Numbered from the stretch's first letter, positions 8,701 to 18,151 are shown. The stretch is DNA of 64,000 nt from Oceanobacter kriegii DSM 6294 (GCF_000422845.1 NZ_KE383931.1:625366-689365); one strand, 5' to 3'. Numbers and translations are program-made. Notes: generated by a model from the letters alone, not told the origin.

Positions 8701-10806
8701 TCCGGCCGCGTAAACGTGGTTAACGGCAAAGCCTCGATTCCATTGGCGCTGCCCGACTTCAACGGCCGGGTACGACTGATGGCCGTCGCGTTCGACAGCC
8801 AGCGGGTTGGCCATGCCGATGCCGAAGTCACCATTGCAGCACCACTGGTTACCCAGATGTCGCTGCCACGTTTTGCGGGCATCAATGACCAATCCCATAT
8901 TGCCCTCGACCTGACCAACCTGAGCGGAAAGACCGCCACGCTGACGCTGCAAGCCAAGGCCTCTGGCCCAGTAGAGTTTGACGCCGTTAACCGCACCATC
9001 GAGCTGGCACAGCAACAGAAAACCACGGTTACTCTGCCGTTTACTGCGACGTTGCCAGCCAAGGGCTCACTAGGCCATATCGACTTCCACGTTACGGTCG
9101 ATGGCATCGACGACTACCCGGTGGATCGTCATTGGCAACTGGTCAGTCGGCCAACGCTGGCAGCAGTGACCCAGCGTTACCGCGACCGTTTGAGTGCTGG
9201 CGAGAGCCTGACCATGGATGCCGACGAATTTGCCCAATTGGCACCCGCCGGCCTCAAGGGCGAGCTGATTCTGGACAGCCGTGTGAACCTCAACCCGGCC
9301 CACCAGCTCGACGAACTGCTGCATTATCCGTATGGCTGTCTGGAGCAATCGGTATCCAGCAGCTGGCCCTGGTTGTTTGTGCCGCAACAGCAAATCGATG
9401 ACCTTAACCAGCGCCGCAATCGCCAGTTCAAGCGTGAACAGGCGCTGACAGACGGCCTTAACCGAATCTACAAACGCCAGCTGTCTAACGGTGGCTTTAC
9501 GCTGTGGTCGTTGTCGGATGACTACGAACAGCACTGGCTGACCGCCTACGCCGCCGACTTCCTCACCGATGCCCGCGAGCAAGGCTATCCCATCAACAAC
9601 TACGTGTTGGAACGTGCGATTCAGCGGATGCAGAAATACGTTCGTGGCCGTGCCGACAATCGTGAACGCTGGAGCGACGACCGCGACAGCTACCGCTTCG
9701 CTTACCGCAGCTACTCAGCCTATGTGTTAGCGCGCCATCGTCAGGTCACTCTGGCAGATATTCGCAAACTGGCGTCCGGTGCGCCGGATTCCGCAACGCC
9801 GTTGTCACTGGTGCAACTGGCCGAAGCCGCGCGTTTGATGGGGGATCAACGCAAAGCCGATGAGCTGCTGCAAACCGCCCAGCAACACCAACGCAGCCAA
9901 CGCTACCTTGGCGACTACGGTTCACCGCTGCGCGACAAGGCCGCCATCGTTAATCTGTTGGGGCAGGCGAAAACCGCGACCGCATGGCGGGACGACCTGC
10001 TGTTTGAACTGGAGGCCGACCTGCGCAATCGCCGTTGGTTAAGCACTCAGGAACGTATCCAACTGCTGCAAGCCTCCAACCAGCAGGATCAGAACGGGAC
10101 GCCATGGCAAGTCAGCATGACCATGCAACAACTGCCACAAGCCGTAATCGACTCTGGTGCCTACCAGCCGGATATTCTGAGTGGCAGCAGGCAGCAACGA
10201 ATGCCACTTAACAGCCAACAGCTGGGTTGGTTGCCAGCCGTCACCAATACCGGTGAAGAGTCAGTCAGTGCCGAGTTTATGGTGCAGGGCTACCTGCAAA
10301 ATAACGCTCCGGTGAATCAGGGCGGCGTTACCATCCAGCGTCGTTATTTCAAACCAGACGGCACACCACTGGCGTTCGACAATGACCAGCTGACGCTGAA
10401 AACCGGAGATCGGGTATTGGTAGAGCTGCAAGTAAGCAGCAAGAAATACCGCCCGGACCTGATGGCCGTGGACCTGCTCCCGGCAGGATTGGAGCTGGAA
10501 AATGAAAACCTGGCCAACGGTTCGGCCGGTGCAATAGACAAGGTAGTGATCGACAGCACGCCGATCAGTGAATGGAAAGCCGACAGCCCATTGCTGCACC
10601 GGGAATTCCGCGATGACCGCTTTGTTGCCGCACTGGCCACTGGCAGCCGCTACGACAACGGCCGGGACCGCGCCCGCCTGTACTACGTTGCCCGTGCCGT
10701 CACGCCGGGGCAGTACCGTATTCCGGGACCACTGCTGGAAGACATGTACGACCCGGAAGCCCGTGCCATCGGCATCAGCACCCAAACGATGGTGATTGAG
10801 CCTTGA
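5725..10806 (+). CDS. alpha-2-macroglobulin family lipoprotein (YfhM type)
   Basis: A 1693-residue periplasmic protease trap. The signal peptide ends in the lipobox LSGC, giving a lipidated Cys20, followed by a Ser/Thr/Asn-rich linker to about residue 75. Repeated macroglobulin-like beta domains follow. The thioester motif CLEQ is at residues 1205-1208 (YPYGCLEQSVSSSWPW). The alpha-helical thioester domain follows (for example ALTDGLNRIYKRQLSNGGFTLW), and receptor-binding-like domains close the protein. Bacterial members are thought to trap proteases that breach the outer membrane. AGGAGG lies eight bases before the ATG. The stop overlaps the TTG start of pbpC, the usual partner that repairs murein. 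A TATAAT hexamer at 5643-5648 is a candidate -10. Confidence 0.95.
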   Translation: MPGFPQLLVTVSLLLALSGCGEEASAPTTSNNAEASSAQSVQASTTESTNSEPATHNDSPETNGESSSQIAPLDDADRYANIELTIGAIREATFDGGSTVEIRFSAPLDRSRDLTDFIRVNNQRASGGIGWLFSEDGKSLFMTGAVPETTYKINVSPGLMAASGKQLGQSYADTVTTAAAPPVLSFASDGHVLVPGSEQGLPVITRNIKEANVTFMRVNDNQIASVLDLLGNGTRSSNYYLQTVSKHAELAYEGRFELTSDDNRRRQVNLPINHIKELQLPGMYVAVMDQPANFEYEHPTTWFTVTDLGLHLRQYDHGAELFVQSLATTKAVAGARIERMTGNGSRTDIGSTDKEGRFHLRSRLNSQDILIVRTDESVSILPLNTTALDLSAFHYSQRPYRVQNLFIYAPRDLYRGGETAQFSALLRGDDGQPVKAVPLRADIIRPDAQKATEISLKPQADGYYEWQYAIADGAMTGTWRVEVDLPDRSTATYRFKVEDFMPERMKLSWRPAGPTSGTAEASNRHTGADDLKIPVLGEYLYGAPAAGNRLDVSVAVRPEPHPFEGWKDYWFGNTNQRQWNSHSQQELAMDEQGKATVSVENQWPQATIPMAVELTGSLFESGGRPVIRRTKEVWLPGNQLLGIKPAFTDHAPQDGLADFDIVLTDGTEQLFDRTSVNVSLMNVTPRYHWRYSSSRGWYDEREEQSVKELSMTVDLNSKAPLRLQVPVGWGEYQLLLTDPDTGLQAMVPFKAGDRSYWWRSGSESDSAQPQQVTLAWDKKGYRSNDVAVLNITPPAAIEQLPQASYDALVMVEGDDLKFFKRVSLPKTGGTVDIPIDPRWTQHNLYASVLYLQPSDNQQRITPTRAVGLIHLPLDRTDRTLEINLNAPEKWLPNRTVNVDLAVTDSSGKAVSSAWVTLAAVDVGVLSVSGFETPQPFDFFFAPRRYQADQYDLYHQLIDFNNSKPATLKFGGDAAMARGGDMARSQVQIVSLYSGRVNVVNGKASIPLALPDFNGRVRLMAVAFDSQRVGHADAEVTIAAPLVTQMSLPRFAGINDQSHIALDLTNLSGKTATLTLQAKASGPVEFDAVNRTIELAQQQKTTVTLPFTATLPAKGSLGHIDFHVTVDGIDDYPVDRHWQLVSRPTLAAVTQRYRDRLSAGESLTMDADEFAQLAPAGLKGELILDSRVNLNPAHQLDELLHYPYGCLEQSVSSSWPWLFVPQQQIDDLNQRRNRQFKREQALTDGLNRIYKRQLSNGGFTLWSLSDDYEQHWLTAYAADFLTDAREQGYPINNYVLERAIQRMQKYVRGRADNRERWSDDRDSYRFAYRSYSAYVLARHRQVTLADIRKLASGAPDSATPLSLVQLAEAARLMGDQRKADELLQTAQQHQRSQRYLGDYGSPLRDKAAIVNLLGQAKTATAWRDDLLFELEADLRNRRWLSTQERIQLLQASNQQDQNGTPWQVSMTMQQLPQAVIDSGAYQPDILSGSRQQRMPLNSQQLGWLPAVTNTGEESVSAEFMVQGYLQNNAPVNQGGVTIQRRYFKPDGTPLAFDNDQLTLKTGDRVLVELQVSSKKYRPDLMAVDLLPAGLELENENLANGSAGAIDKVVIDSTPISEWKADSPLLHREFRDDRFVAALATGSRYDNGRDRARLYYVARAVTPGQYRIPGPLLEDMYDPEARAIGISTQTMVIEP

Positions 10807-13382
10807 GCCGGCTCAAGCGCCGTCGCTGGCGCAATCGGCTGGAGGCACTGAAACGTGCCATCCCGACCGCGATACACACGTTAGCCAATAGTCGTTTGAC
10901 TGCCATCGGCAGGCATCTGGGTCAACGCTCTGGCCGCAGAGTCGCCCATGTATGCCGCATTCTGTGGCGCAGACTGTGGGTAAAGACGGCGTGTATTGGC
11001 CTCATGGCGATCATGGTCAGCCTGTGGGTTCTCGACCGCTGTTATCCGGTCGGGCCACGGGTACAGGCCGTAATGGACAGTGCCAATCAAGCCAACTCAC
11101 AACGACAACCAAACAACCTGCAAGACCTTGCCCAGGACTTCGCACAAGTCGTGACCGACCGCTACGGCCGCATGCTGCGTGCTTTCCCCGATCAACAAGG
11201 CGTGTGGCGCTATCCCACCAGCCACGCCCAGGTAGACCAGCGTTATCAACAGGCCTTGCTGAGTTACGAAGACCAGTGGTTCTACTATCATCCGGGGGTT
11301 AATCCACTGGCGCTGATGCGCGCGGCCTGGCAAAACTGGCGCTGCGACTGTGTGGTTTCCGGTGGTTCCACCATCACCATGCAAGTGGCCCGAATTCTTT
11401 ATCCACACCCGCGCACACTGGCGGGCAAAGCCCGACAAATGGCCCGCGCCCTGCAGCTGGAATGGCATTTGAGCAAGTCACAGATTCTCGACTTGTATCT
11501 GAACTACGCGCCAATGGGCGGCGTGATTGAAGGGGTCGAAGCGGCGGCGCAAACCTACCTCGATAAATCCGCAGCTGAGCTGTCGTTGGCAGAATCCGCA
11601 TTACTGGCCGTATTGCCTCAGGCACCCTCACGCTTACGCCCCGACCGTCACCCGCAGCGGGCCAAGGCCGCCCGCGACAAGGTCATAAAACGGCTGTCAG
11701 GTAACGGCATAATTACCGCTCAGGAAGCCGAACTGGCCTTGATGGAGCCGGTGCTGGCACTCAAGCCCGGCGTCCCTCAGCACGCGCCATTGCTGGCCAG
11801 ACGTTTGGTGCAGCAACAGCCCCAGCAGGCGGTTATTCAAACCAGCCTCGACCTCGACGTGCAAATGGAAGTGGCCGACCTGCTGAAGCGCTATGTTCAG
11901 CCACTGCCAGACCATCATTCCGGAGCCGTGCTGGTGTTGGAAAACAGCACCAATCAGGTAGCGGCCTACGCTGGCACCGCCGATTTTGGCAATGCGGCAC
12001 GTTGGGGGCATGTGGATATGGTGACCGCCGTCCGCTCTCCCGGCTCAACCATGAAGCCGTTTATCTACGGCCTGGCACTGGACCGTGGCATCATTCACGG
12101 AGCCAGCCTGCTCAGCGATGTACCAAGGCTGAGAGAAGATTACCAACCCGGTAACTTTTCCAACGGCTTCTTTGGCCCAGTCACCCCGCGTCAGGCGCTG
12201 CATCAGTCATTGAATCTGCCAGCGGTGCAAGTGTTGGAACAACTGGGTAGCCAGGTGTTTCACACCGCCATTCGTAACGCAGGTGCCAATTACCGTATTC
12301 CCGGTGACGGCAAAGCCAACCTGTCGTTGGCACTGGGCGGTGGCGGTGTGCGTCTGGAAGATCTGGTGATGCTCTATCACGGCTTGATGAATCAGGGGCA
12401 AACCCAACCCATTCAATACCTGCTACCGTCTCAGCAGCGACTTAAACACCAACACCAAACACAAACATCAGCTCAGACTCCGGCCAGCCATTGGCTGCTG
12501 TCCCCTGAAGCCGCCTGGGTTACCGCCGAGCTGATACACAACCCGCTGCCCTCTCGAACCCGCAGCATCGACGTCGCCGTGAATCGCCCGTTCGGCTGGA
12601 AAACCGGCACCAGTTATGGCTTTCGTGACGCCTGGGCCATCGGTGTTTCTGAAAAGTACACCATTGGCGTCTGGCTTGGCCGACCGGATGGCACCCCATC
12701 ACCGGGGTACTTTGGCGGCGTAACGGCATTGCCACTGCTGGAACAGGTTTTCCGCATGGTCGACCGACAACCCGGCTGGCCTGCGGCACCCGCCGACGTT
12801 GAACAAGCCACCGTCTGCTGGCCACTAGGACGACGTCAAAGCGAGACCGACCAAGCCTCCTGCCATCAAACCCGACAAGGTTGGATTGTTCGTGGTCAGG
12901 TACCGCCTACCCTGCCCGACGCCCATCGCCCCTACACCCAGAACCCAATGATCGTGAGCCTGAACGCCGACGGCAAGCTGATTCAGCCGGGCTGTGGCGG
13001 CCCCCGCGCCAGCAGTGTCAAACTGGCGCTGTGGCCACTGATGCTGGAGCCCTGGGTAAACCGCAAACACCGCTACCAGAACCAGATTCCAGCGCTGGCC
13101 GACGACTGCAAATCCCAGGTCGCCATAGAACAGCCGCTGCAAATCATCGGCGCAGAACCCGACAGTCACCTGTTGGCGGTCAATGCTCAACGCTCGCCCG
13201 AAATGACCTTGGGCAGCCAAGGTGGATTAGGTGCTCGACACTGGTTTCTGAACGGCCAATTTGTCGCCAGCACGGGGGCCGAGCAAACCCTGAACATCCA
13301 ACTGCAACGACCGGGCAAACAACAGCTGATGCTGGTAGACGATCAGGGCAACAGTGACTGGGTCAGCTTCTGGTGGGATTGA
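10803..13382 (+). CDS. pbpC: penicillin-binding protein 1C
   Basis: An 859-residue bifunctional murein synthase. A basic N-terminus leads to one membrane helix (about residues 62-80, ACIGLMAIMVSLWVL). The glycosyltransferase domain then shows EDQWFYYHPGVNP, GGSTITMQVAR and the LSKSQILDLYLN block. The transpeptidase domain has the SxxK site in SPGSTMKP, SLN, and KTGTSYGFRDAW. The C-terminal about 90 residues match the BiPBP_C beta domain typical of PBP1C. An in-frame stop lies just upstream, so translation must begin at the TTG that overlaps the stop of the macroglobulin gene (TTGA) or later. This coupling matches the common yfhM-pbpC pair. Confidence 0.95.
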   Translation: MSRLKRRRWRNRLEALKRAIPTAIHTLANSRLTAIGRHLGQRSGRRVAHVCRILWRRLWVKTACIGLMAIMVSLWVLDRCYPVGPRVQAVMDSANQANSQRQPNNLQDLAQDFAQVVTDRYGRMLRAFPDQQGVWRYPTSHAQVDQRYQQALLSYEDQWFYYHPGVNPLALMRAAWQNWRCDCVVSGGSTITMQVARILYPHPRTLAGKARQMARALQLEWHLSKSQILDLYLNYAPMGGVIEGVEAAAQTYLDKSAAELSLAESALLAVLPQAPSRLRPDRHPQRAKAARDKVIKRLSGNGIITAQEAELALMEPVLALKPGVPQHAPLLARRLVQQQPQQAVIQTSLDLDVQMEVADLLKRYVQPLPDHHSGAVLVLENSTNQVAAYAGTADFGNAARWGHVDMVTAVRSPGSTMKPFIYGLALDRGIIHGASLLSDVPRLREDYQPGNFSNGFFGPVTPRQALHQSLNLPAVQVLEQLGSQVFHTAIRNAGANYRIPGDGKANLSLALGGGGVRLEDLVMLYHGLMNQGQTQPIQYLLPSQQRLKHQHQTQTSAQTPASHWLLSPEAAWVTAELIHNPLPSRTRSIDVAVNRPFGWKTGTSYGFRDAWAIGVSEKYTIGVWLGRPDGTPSPGYFGGVTALPLLEQVFRMVDRQPGWPAAPADVEQATVCWPLGRRQSETDQASCHQTRQGWIVRGQVPPTLPDAHRPYTQNPMIVSLNADGKLIQPGCGGPRASSVKLALWPLMLEPWVNRKHRYQNQIPALADDCKSQVAIEQPLQIIGAEPDSHLLAVNAQRSPEMTLGSQGGLGARHWFLNGQFVASTGAEQTLNIQLQRPGKQQLMLVDDQGNSDWVSFWWD

Positions 13383-13516
13383 AGCGGATATCTATTTCAT
13401 CCTGCATGGCTCTGCGCGAGTGACGCCGTGAACCAGCTTGTTCCACCGCAGAGGCTTGACCGCGCCAAACGGTTTTTTCTATGCTTCGACTGCGGTTGTT
13501 TTCAAACAGCCGTTTT

Positions 13517-13692
13517 ATTCTCAGGGCGGGGTGAAATTCCCCACCGGTGGTAGGTTGCCCATCAAGACAACACAGTCCTGATAGCAACAAGCCCACGAGC
13601 GCCTTTAATCGGCCGTCAACAGCCGGTTAAAGGGTCAAGCAGATCTGGTCAAATGCCAGAGCCGACGGTCATAGTCCGGATGAAAGAGGATA
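13517..13692 (+). ncRNA. FMN riboswitch (RFN element)
   Basis: The conserved RFN blocks appear in order: TCAGGGCGGGGTGAAATTCC, CCCACCGGTGG, GTCAAGCAGATCTGGTC, GCCAGAGCCGACGGTCATAG and TCCGGATGAAAGAGGAT. The element lies 135 bases upstream of ribB on the same strand. It binds FMN and lowers ribB expression when flavin is sufficient. Whether it acts on transcription or on translation cannot be decided by eye; no strong T-run follows. Confidence 0.96.
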
Positions 13693-13826
13693 AGCGACAC
13701 TCAAAAACCGTCTGCTCTGCCGTCTAACGGCTGGTAGTCGGCCGTCTGTTGTTTGCCGGACGCGGCTCCCTTGCGCCTGGCCCTCCCGTATCAGCCCTGA
13801 TTCATGATTTCTTCTGGAGTATTACC

Positions 13827-14567
13827 ATGAATCAGAACAGCTCAAATTCCGTTGTTGAAAATGCCTTGAACGGCACACTGGCCCCTACCAGCGAACACTC
13901 ACTGCTGAACGAATTCGGCACCCCTGTCCAACGTGTTGAACAGGCACTGGCTGCCCTCCGCAAAGGCGAAGGCGTACTGGTATTGGATGACGAAGACCGC
14001 GAAAACGAAGGCGACCTGATCTACTCGGTAGACCACCTGACCAACGCCCAGATGGCGCTGATGATTCGGGAATGCAGCGGCATTGTGTGCCTGTGCTTGC
14101 CACACGACACCGCCGAAAAACTGCAGCTGGCACCGATGGTGACCAACAACGAAAGCGCTAACCAAACAGCGTTTACGGTATCCATTGAAGCCAAGCGCGG
14201 CGTCACCACCGGAGTTTCTGCCGCCGACCGGGTCACCACCATCAAAACGGCGTGTGCGCCAGACGCTGTGGCCGACGACCTGGCCCGCCCGGGGCACGTT
14301 TTCCCGCTGCGCGCCCGCGCCGGTGGCGTACTGGAACGTCGTGGCCACACCGAAGGCACCATCGACCTGATGAAGCTGGCAGGTCTGAGCCCTGCCGGTG
14401 TGTTGTGCGAAGTCACCAACGAAGACGGTACCATGGCCAAAACGCCGGAAATCATCGCTTTTGGCAAGGCCCGCAATATGCCGGTGCTGACCATTGAAGA
14501 CATCGTGCTGTACCGCACCTTGCAGGAATCAACTGCCCAACAGGCAGAAGCAGAAACGATGGAGTAA
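13827..14567 (+). CDS. ribB: 3,4-dihydroxy-2-butanone-4-phosphate synthase
   Basis: A 246-residue enzyme converting ribulose 5-phosphate to the four-carbon precursor of riboflavin. After a 35-residue extension not seen in short RibB proteins come the core motifs. These are [15 protein letters not shown] (substrate and metal acids), [33 protein letters not shown], and [23 protein letters not shown] with its two catalytic histidines. There is no GTP cyclohydrolase II domain, so it is a stand-alone RibB. GGAG precedes the ATG at 13827. An FMN riboswitch controls it from upstream and a hairpin with a T-rich tail follows. Confidence 0.96.
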   Translation: MNQNSSNSVVENALNGTLAPTSEHSLLNEFGTPVQRVEQALAALRKGEGVLVLDDEDRENEGDLIYSVDHLTNAQMALMIRECSGIVCLCLPHDTAEKLQLAPMVTNNESANQTAFTVSIEAKRGVTTGVSAADRVTTIKTACAPDAVADDLARPGHVFPLRARAGGVLERRGHTEGTIDLMKLAGLSPAGVLCEVTNEDGTMAKTPEIIAFGKARNMPVLTIEDIVLYRTLQESTAQQAEAETME

Positions 14568-14573
14568 CCCATT

Positions 14574-14628
14574 GCAGAATACAGAATGGCCACTTGTGCC
14601 CATCCTGTATTCTGCGGGTTTAAGTTTT
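14574..14628 (+). terminator. probable terminator after ribB
   Basis: GCAGAATACAG (14574-14584) pairs with CTGTATTCTGC (14605-14615) as an 11-bp stem. Four further pairs (ATGG/CCAT) extend it inside after a one-base mismatch. The tail GGGTTTAAGTTTT is only moderately T-rich. Confidence 0.6.
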
Positions 14629-14661
14629 ACGGGGTGCGGATTTAAGAAACTTGAGCGGCCG

Positions 14662-15690
14662 TTAACGCAATGGCCCAGTGGAAATAAACAGCAAGTCATC
14701 CGGTATCGGCATGTCTTCGTCCATTTCCAGGCGAATGGTCACACGGCGGTTTTGCGCCCGACCGTTGGCACTGCCGTTACTGGCCACCGGATAACGGTCG
14801 CCATGAAAACGGGTGGTGATCATGGCCGGATCAACGTCTTCATCAAGCATGTACTGCTGTACATCTTCCACCCGACGTTTGGACATTTGCCGGTTGTCGT
14901 AGCGGCGGCCGACACTGTCCGAGTGGCCATCCAGATAAATGGCTTTCACTCTGGGATCGTGTTTGACGTAATAAATAATCTGATCCAGCACTTTCACATC
15001 CGCCGCGTCGATTTTGTCTTCACCACTTTTGAAGAACACCTTGCGGCGCGACACCTGATCAAAGTTCATTGGCAGCAGCTGGGCCACGCAATCCATAAAG
15101 ATCGGGTAAAAGTCCTGAAAGGTAACGCTCGATAGATACACCCGCACGTAACGGTTGTCGTCGTAGTACGTGTGATGGCTGATGGTCGGCCGCTTGCCTT
15201 CCAGCAAGCCGTGCATAAACACGTTACTGCGGCGGGAATCCAGCGCCAGCAGTGGGCCTTCGCGGCGAATGTCCGCCGACCCGAGATTCTCGGTGCGCTC
15301 CGACGGACGCCACGGTGGTGGTAACAGCGCCACCTGAGCCTTGCTGTAGTCCATGATGTTTTTGGTGCTGGTCAGATGAAAACTGATGTCTTCACCGGCT
15401 TTTTTGACAAAAATGCCCGCCCCGTAGCCCGGGATCGGCTGTTCAAATTTGCACTCGAACACAGAGCCATACACCATCCAGCTGGTGTTATCGATCTTGA
15501 GCCCATATTCCAAGGGCCGCGGCGTTTGTCCGGCACTGCTCCAGAATGCCGAACCACACAATCCAGCCATGCACAGAAGCCTCAACCAGCGCTTGGCAGG
15601 TCGAGTCTTCAGGGCCGTTTTAGATGCACGACGCGAGGCGCTGGCATCGGTACGGCCATTGGCAGAAGAATGGCGCGTTGGGCGAATCAT
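14662..15690 (-). CDS. motY: flagellar T-ring protein MotY (OmpA family)
   Basis: A protein of about 342 residues. After a basic N-terminus and a hydrophobic signal segment (WLRLLCMAGLCGSAFWSSA) it has the MotY N-terminal beta domain (NTSWMVYGSVFECKFEQPIPGYGAGIFV...). A C-terminal OmpA-type peptidoglycan-binding domain follows (FFKSGEDKIDAADVKVLDQI, YLDGHSDSVGRRYDNRQMSKRRVEDVQQYM, NRRVTI). MotY anchors stator units around the basal body of polar flagella. The start at 15690 is chosen because a sigma-28 promoter (15743-15769) places transcription initiation after the farthest upstream ATG (15792). The order motY-pyrC-rnt matches Pseudomonas. Confidence 0.9.
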   Translation of the reverse strand: MIRPTRHSSANGRTDASASRRASKTALKTRPAKRWLRLLCMAGLCGSAFWSSAGQTPRPLEYGLKIDNTSWMVYGSVFECKFEQPIPGYGAGIFVKKAGEDISFHLTSTKNIMDYSKAQVALLPPPWRPSERTENLGSADIRREGPLLALDSRRSNVFMHGLLEGKRPTISHHTYYDDNRYVRVYLSSVTFQDFYPIFMDCVAQLLPMNFDQVSRRKVFFKSGEDKIDAADVKVLDQIIYYVKHDPRVKAIYLDGHSDSVGRRYDNRQMSKRRVEDVQQYMLDEDVDPAMITTRFHGDRYPVASNGSANGRAQNRRVTIRLEMDEDMPIPDDLLFISTGPLR

Positions 15691-15742
15691 GGAATCATTG
15701 CAACCTGTGCCTGACGGCAAAAACATGGATGGCTTAACGAGG

Positions 15743-15769
15743 TTATCGGCCGACGTCCAATTGGCTTGA
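15743..15769 (-). promoter_or_regulatory. sigma-28 (FliA) promoter of motY
   Basis: On the minus strand, TCAA (complement of 15766-15769) is followed after exactly 15 bases by GCCGATAA (complement of 15743-15750). This matches the FliA consensus T(A/C)AA-N15-GCCGATAA. Predicted initiation is near 15735, ahead of the chosen motY start. Confidence 0.75.
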
Positions 15770-15957
15770 ATACTTTCGGCCAGACTTTTCATGGCCGACG
15801 CGTAAGTCCCACGACAAAGCCAAGCAGCAAAGCCGCTGTTGCGCTACAATGGCGGCCAATTTTTACCATTCAAATTCTGAATCGGTGTCTTTAGTGGCAC
15901 TCGGACCATTCCGGCTGCCCGCTAACAGGCACGATCACCACGACGAAGGAATTCCCA

Positions 15958-16995
15958 ATGACTGATCGCCTTACTATCACTCGCCCGGACGACTGGCACC
16001 TGCACGTGCGGGACGGTCAGGTACTGGAACATACGGTACCCGCCACCGCCCGAGTGATGCAGCGCGCGATCATCATGCCAAACCTGCAGCCACCGGTAAT
16101 GAACGCCGAGCAGGCGCTGGCCTACCGCGAGCGCATTCTGGCGCAGGCCGGCAACACCTCCTTTGACCCGCTGATGGTGCTGTATCTGACCGACAACACC
16201 ACCCCGGAAATGATTGCTGAAGCCGCCGCCACTGGCCGCGTTCAAGCGGTAAAACTGTACCCGGCGGGTGCTACCACCAACTCAGATTCCGGCGTGACCG
16301 ACCTTGGCAAACTGGACGAACTGGCCGCCGCCCTGTCTGAAAACAACATGAAGTTGCTGGTACACGGAGAAGTGACCCACAACCATGTGGATATTTTTGA
16401 CCGCGAAAAAGAGTTCCTGGACACCATTCTGGCACCGCTGGTTTCCCGTCATAACGACCTGAAACTGGTCGTCGAGCACATCACCACCAAAGATGCCGCC
16501 GACTTCGTCAACAGCCAGAATGCCAACGTCGCTGCTACCATCACTGTTCAGCATTTGGCCTACAACCGTAACCACATGCTGGTTGGCGGTATCAAGCCAC
16601 ACTTCTACTGCCTGCCAATCCTCAAACGCAACATCCATCAGGCGGCCTTGCAGGAAGCGGCGACCTCCGGCAACGGCAAATTCTTCCTCGGCACCGACAG
16701 CGCACCTCACGCCAAAGGTGCCAAAGAAAGCGCCTGTGGTTGCGCTGGCTGCTACACCGCGTACGCTGCCATTGAACTGTACGCCGAGATTTTCGAAGAC
16801 CTGGGCGCACTCGACAAACTGGAAGGTTTTGCCAGCCACTTCGGCCCGGACTTCTACGGCTTGCCACGCAACAGCGACACCATCACCCTGGTGAAGGAAG
16901 ACTGGCAGGTACCGGCGGAAATGGAATTTGGCAACGACGTGATTGTTCCTCTGCGTGCAGGCGATACCCTGCGCTGGAAACTGGCCAACGGCTGA
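15958..16995 (+). CDS. pyrC: dihydroorotase
   Basis: A 345-residue zinc amidohydrolase that cyclises carbamoyl-aspartate to dihydroorotate in pyrimidine synthesis. The metal-binding [10 protein letters not shown] lies at residues about 10-19. The lysine to be carboxylated sits in [10 protein letters not shown]. Further metal-site histidines occur in LLVHGEVTH and VVEHITT, and the catalytic aspartate in [10 protein letters not shown]. Length equals that of the class II PyrC of E. coli and Pseudomonas. GAAGGA-type ribosome site (GAAGGAATTCCCA) precedes the ATG. The downstream rnt gene begins 14 bases later, so the two are likely co-transcribed. Confidence 0.97.
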   Translation: MTDRLTITRPDDWHLHVRDGQVLEHTVPATARVMQRAIIMPNLQPPVMNAEQALAYRERILAQAGNTSFDPLMVLYLTDNTTPEMIAEAAATGRVQAVKLYPAGATTNSDSGVTDLGKLDELAAALSENNMKLLVHGEVTHNHVDIFDREKEFLDTILAPLVSRHNDLKLVVEHITTKDAADFVNSQNANVAATITVQHLAYNRNHMLVGGIKPHFYCLPILKRNIHQAALQEAATSGNGKFFLGTDSAPHAKGAKESACGCAGCYTAYAAIELYAEIFEDLGALDKLEGFASHFGPDFYGLPRNSDTITLVKEDWQVPAEMEFGNDVIVPLRAGDTLRWKLANG

Positions 16996-17009
16996 ATTAA
17001 GGATTGATG

Positions 17010-17696
17010 ATGACTGACGCAACGAACGGCGATAAGCAGGACAAGAGCCTGATGGCACAACGCTTCCGCGGCTTCCTGCCGGTGGTAGTGGATGTAGAAA
17101 CCGGCGGTTTCAACCCGGACACCGACGCGCTGCTGGAAATTGCCATGGTAACCCTGCGGATGGACGACGACGGCTATCTGCACCCGGATCAAACCCTGGA
17201 AGCCAATGTGCATCCTTTCGACGGCGCCAACCTCGAAAAGGAAGCGCTGGATTTCACTGGCATTGATCCGTTTGACCCGGAACGCGATGCCGAATTTGAA
17301 ATCGACGTGCTCAGCAGCATGTTCCAGACCGTGCGCCGCGAGATCAAACAATACGGTTGTAACCGCGCCGTATTGGTGGGCCACAACGCCCATTTCGACC
17401 ATGCGTTCCTGAAAGCGGCTGTGGACCGTTGCGACATCAAGCGCGACCCGTTCCACCCGTTTTCGTCGTTTGATACCGCCTCGATTGCAGCCATTTCTCT
17501 GGGCCAGACCGTGCTGGCAAAAAGCTGCATTACCGCCGGTATCGACTTCGATAATGATGCTGCCCACAGTGCCGCCTACGACACCTACAAAACCGCTGAG
17601 CTGTTCTGCTTTATTGTGAACCGCTACAAGGACCTGGGTGGTTGGCCACTGGCGCTGGACAACGCTGACAACCACAGCGACAGCACAGCCGAATAA
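17010..17696 (+). CDS. rnt: ribonuclease T
   Basis: A 228-residue DEDD-type 3'-to-5' exoribonuclease that trims the CCA end of tRNAs and matures 5S and 23S rRNA. The exonuclease motifs are Exo [13 protein letters not shown] (with D and E), Exo [12 protein letters not shown], and Exo [17 protein letters not shown] (with the catalytic H and D). AAGGA at 16999-17003 spaces best to the ATG at 17010; ATG at 17007 and TTG at 17004 are alternatives. It follows pyrC by 14 bases, as in Pseudomonas. A strong hairpin follows the stop. Confidence 0.96.
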   Translation: MTDATNGDKQDKSLMAQRFRGFLPVVVDVETGGFNPDTDALLEIAMVTLRMDDDGYLHPDQTLEANVHPFDGANLEKEALDFTGIDPFDPERDAEFEIDVLSSMFQTVRREIKQYGCNRAVLVGHNAHFDHAFLKAAVDRCDIKRDPFHPFSSFDTASIAAISLGQTVLAKSCITAGIDFDNDAAHSAAYDTYKTAELFCFIVNRYKDLGGWPLALDNADNHSDSTAE

Positions 17697-17708
17697 GCCC
17701 TGCCTTTT

Positions 17709-17740
17709 GCGAGTGAGGGCTGCCCTCACTCGCCTTCCTC
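17709..17740 (+). terminator. hairpin terminator candidate after rnt
   Basis: GCGAGTGAGGG (17709-17719) pairs perfectly with CCCTCACTCGC (17723-17733) around a 3-base loop. The tail CTTCCTC is poor in T, so termination may be inefficient or Rho-assisted. Confidence 0.5.
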
Positions 17741-17785
17741 ACGCTATACTCCCGCCCCGATTTTCTGCTGCTACCGGAGCCCACT

Positions 17786-18151
17786 TTGGACTACGAATTC
17801 TGGTTTGAAGGCCACAAGCCTGTTGCCCGCCTGGACGATGAACAACTGCTGCTGGGCCGTTGGCTGACCGATGAAATTGGCGACGACCTGAAACATCTGC
17901 GGGCGCTGATCACCACCGTCGAACTGCTGCTCGATGGCGGCCTGCGTGATTACCGCTGGCAAGGCAAGGAAACCATCCTGCAACTGACCCAGCACGAAGC
18001 CGAAGTACTGGCTCACGAGGTCATGCACGATGAAGATATCAATCTGGAAGAAGAACAACTGAGCTTGCAGGAATCCGACCAGCAAGCCGGCTGTGGTTTG
18101 GACGATTTTCTGGATTTGTTGCTGGCCTGGAAGGACTTTATCGCCAGCTGA
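17786..18151 (+). CDS. yacL: UPF0231 family protein YacL
   Basis: A 121-residue acidic protein. The opening MDYEFWFEGHKPVARLDDEQLLLGRWLTDEI, the central DGGLRDYRWQGKETILQL and the closing GCGLDDFLDLLLAWKDFI line up with the YacL family of enterics (MDYEF..., ...CGVEDF...). Function is unknown. The start must be the TTG at 17786, supported by GGAG seven bases before it and by the family's MDYEF start. It is a single gene convergent with cheR. Confidence 0.83.
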   Translation: MDYEFWFEGHKPVARLDDEQLLLGRWLTDEIGDDLKHLRALITTVELLLDGGLRDYRWQGKETILQLTQHEAEVLAHEVMHDEDINLEEEQLSLQESDQQAGCGLDDFLDLLLAWKDFIAS

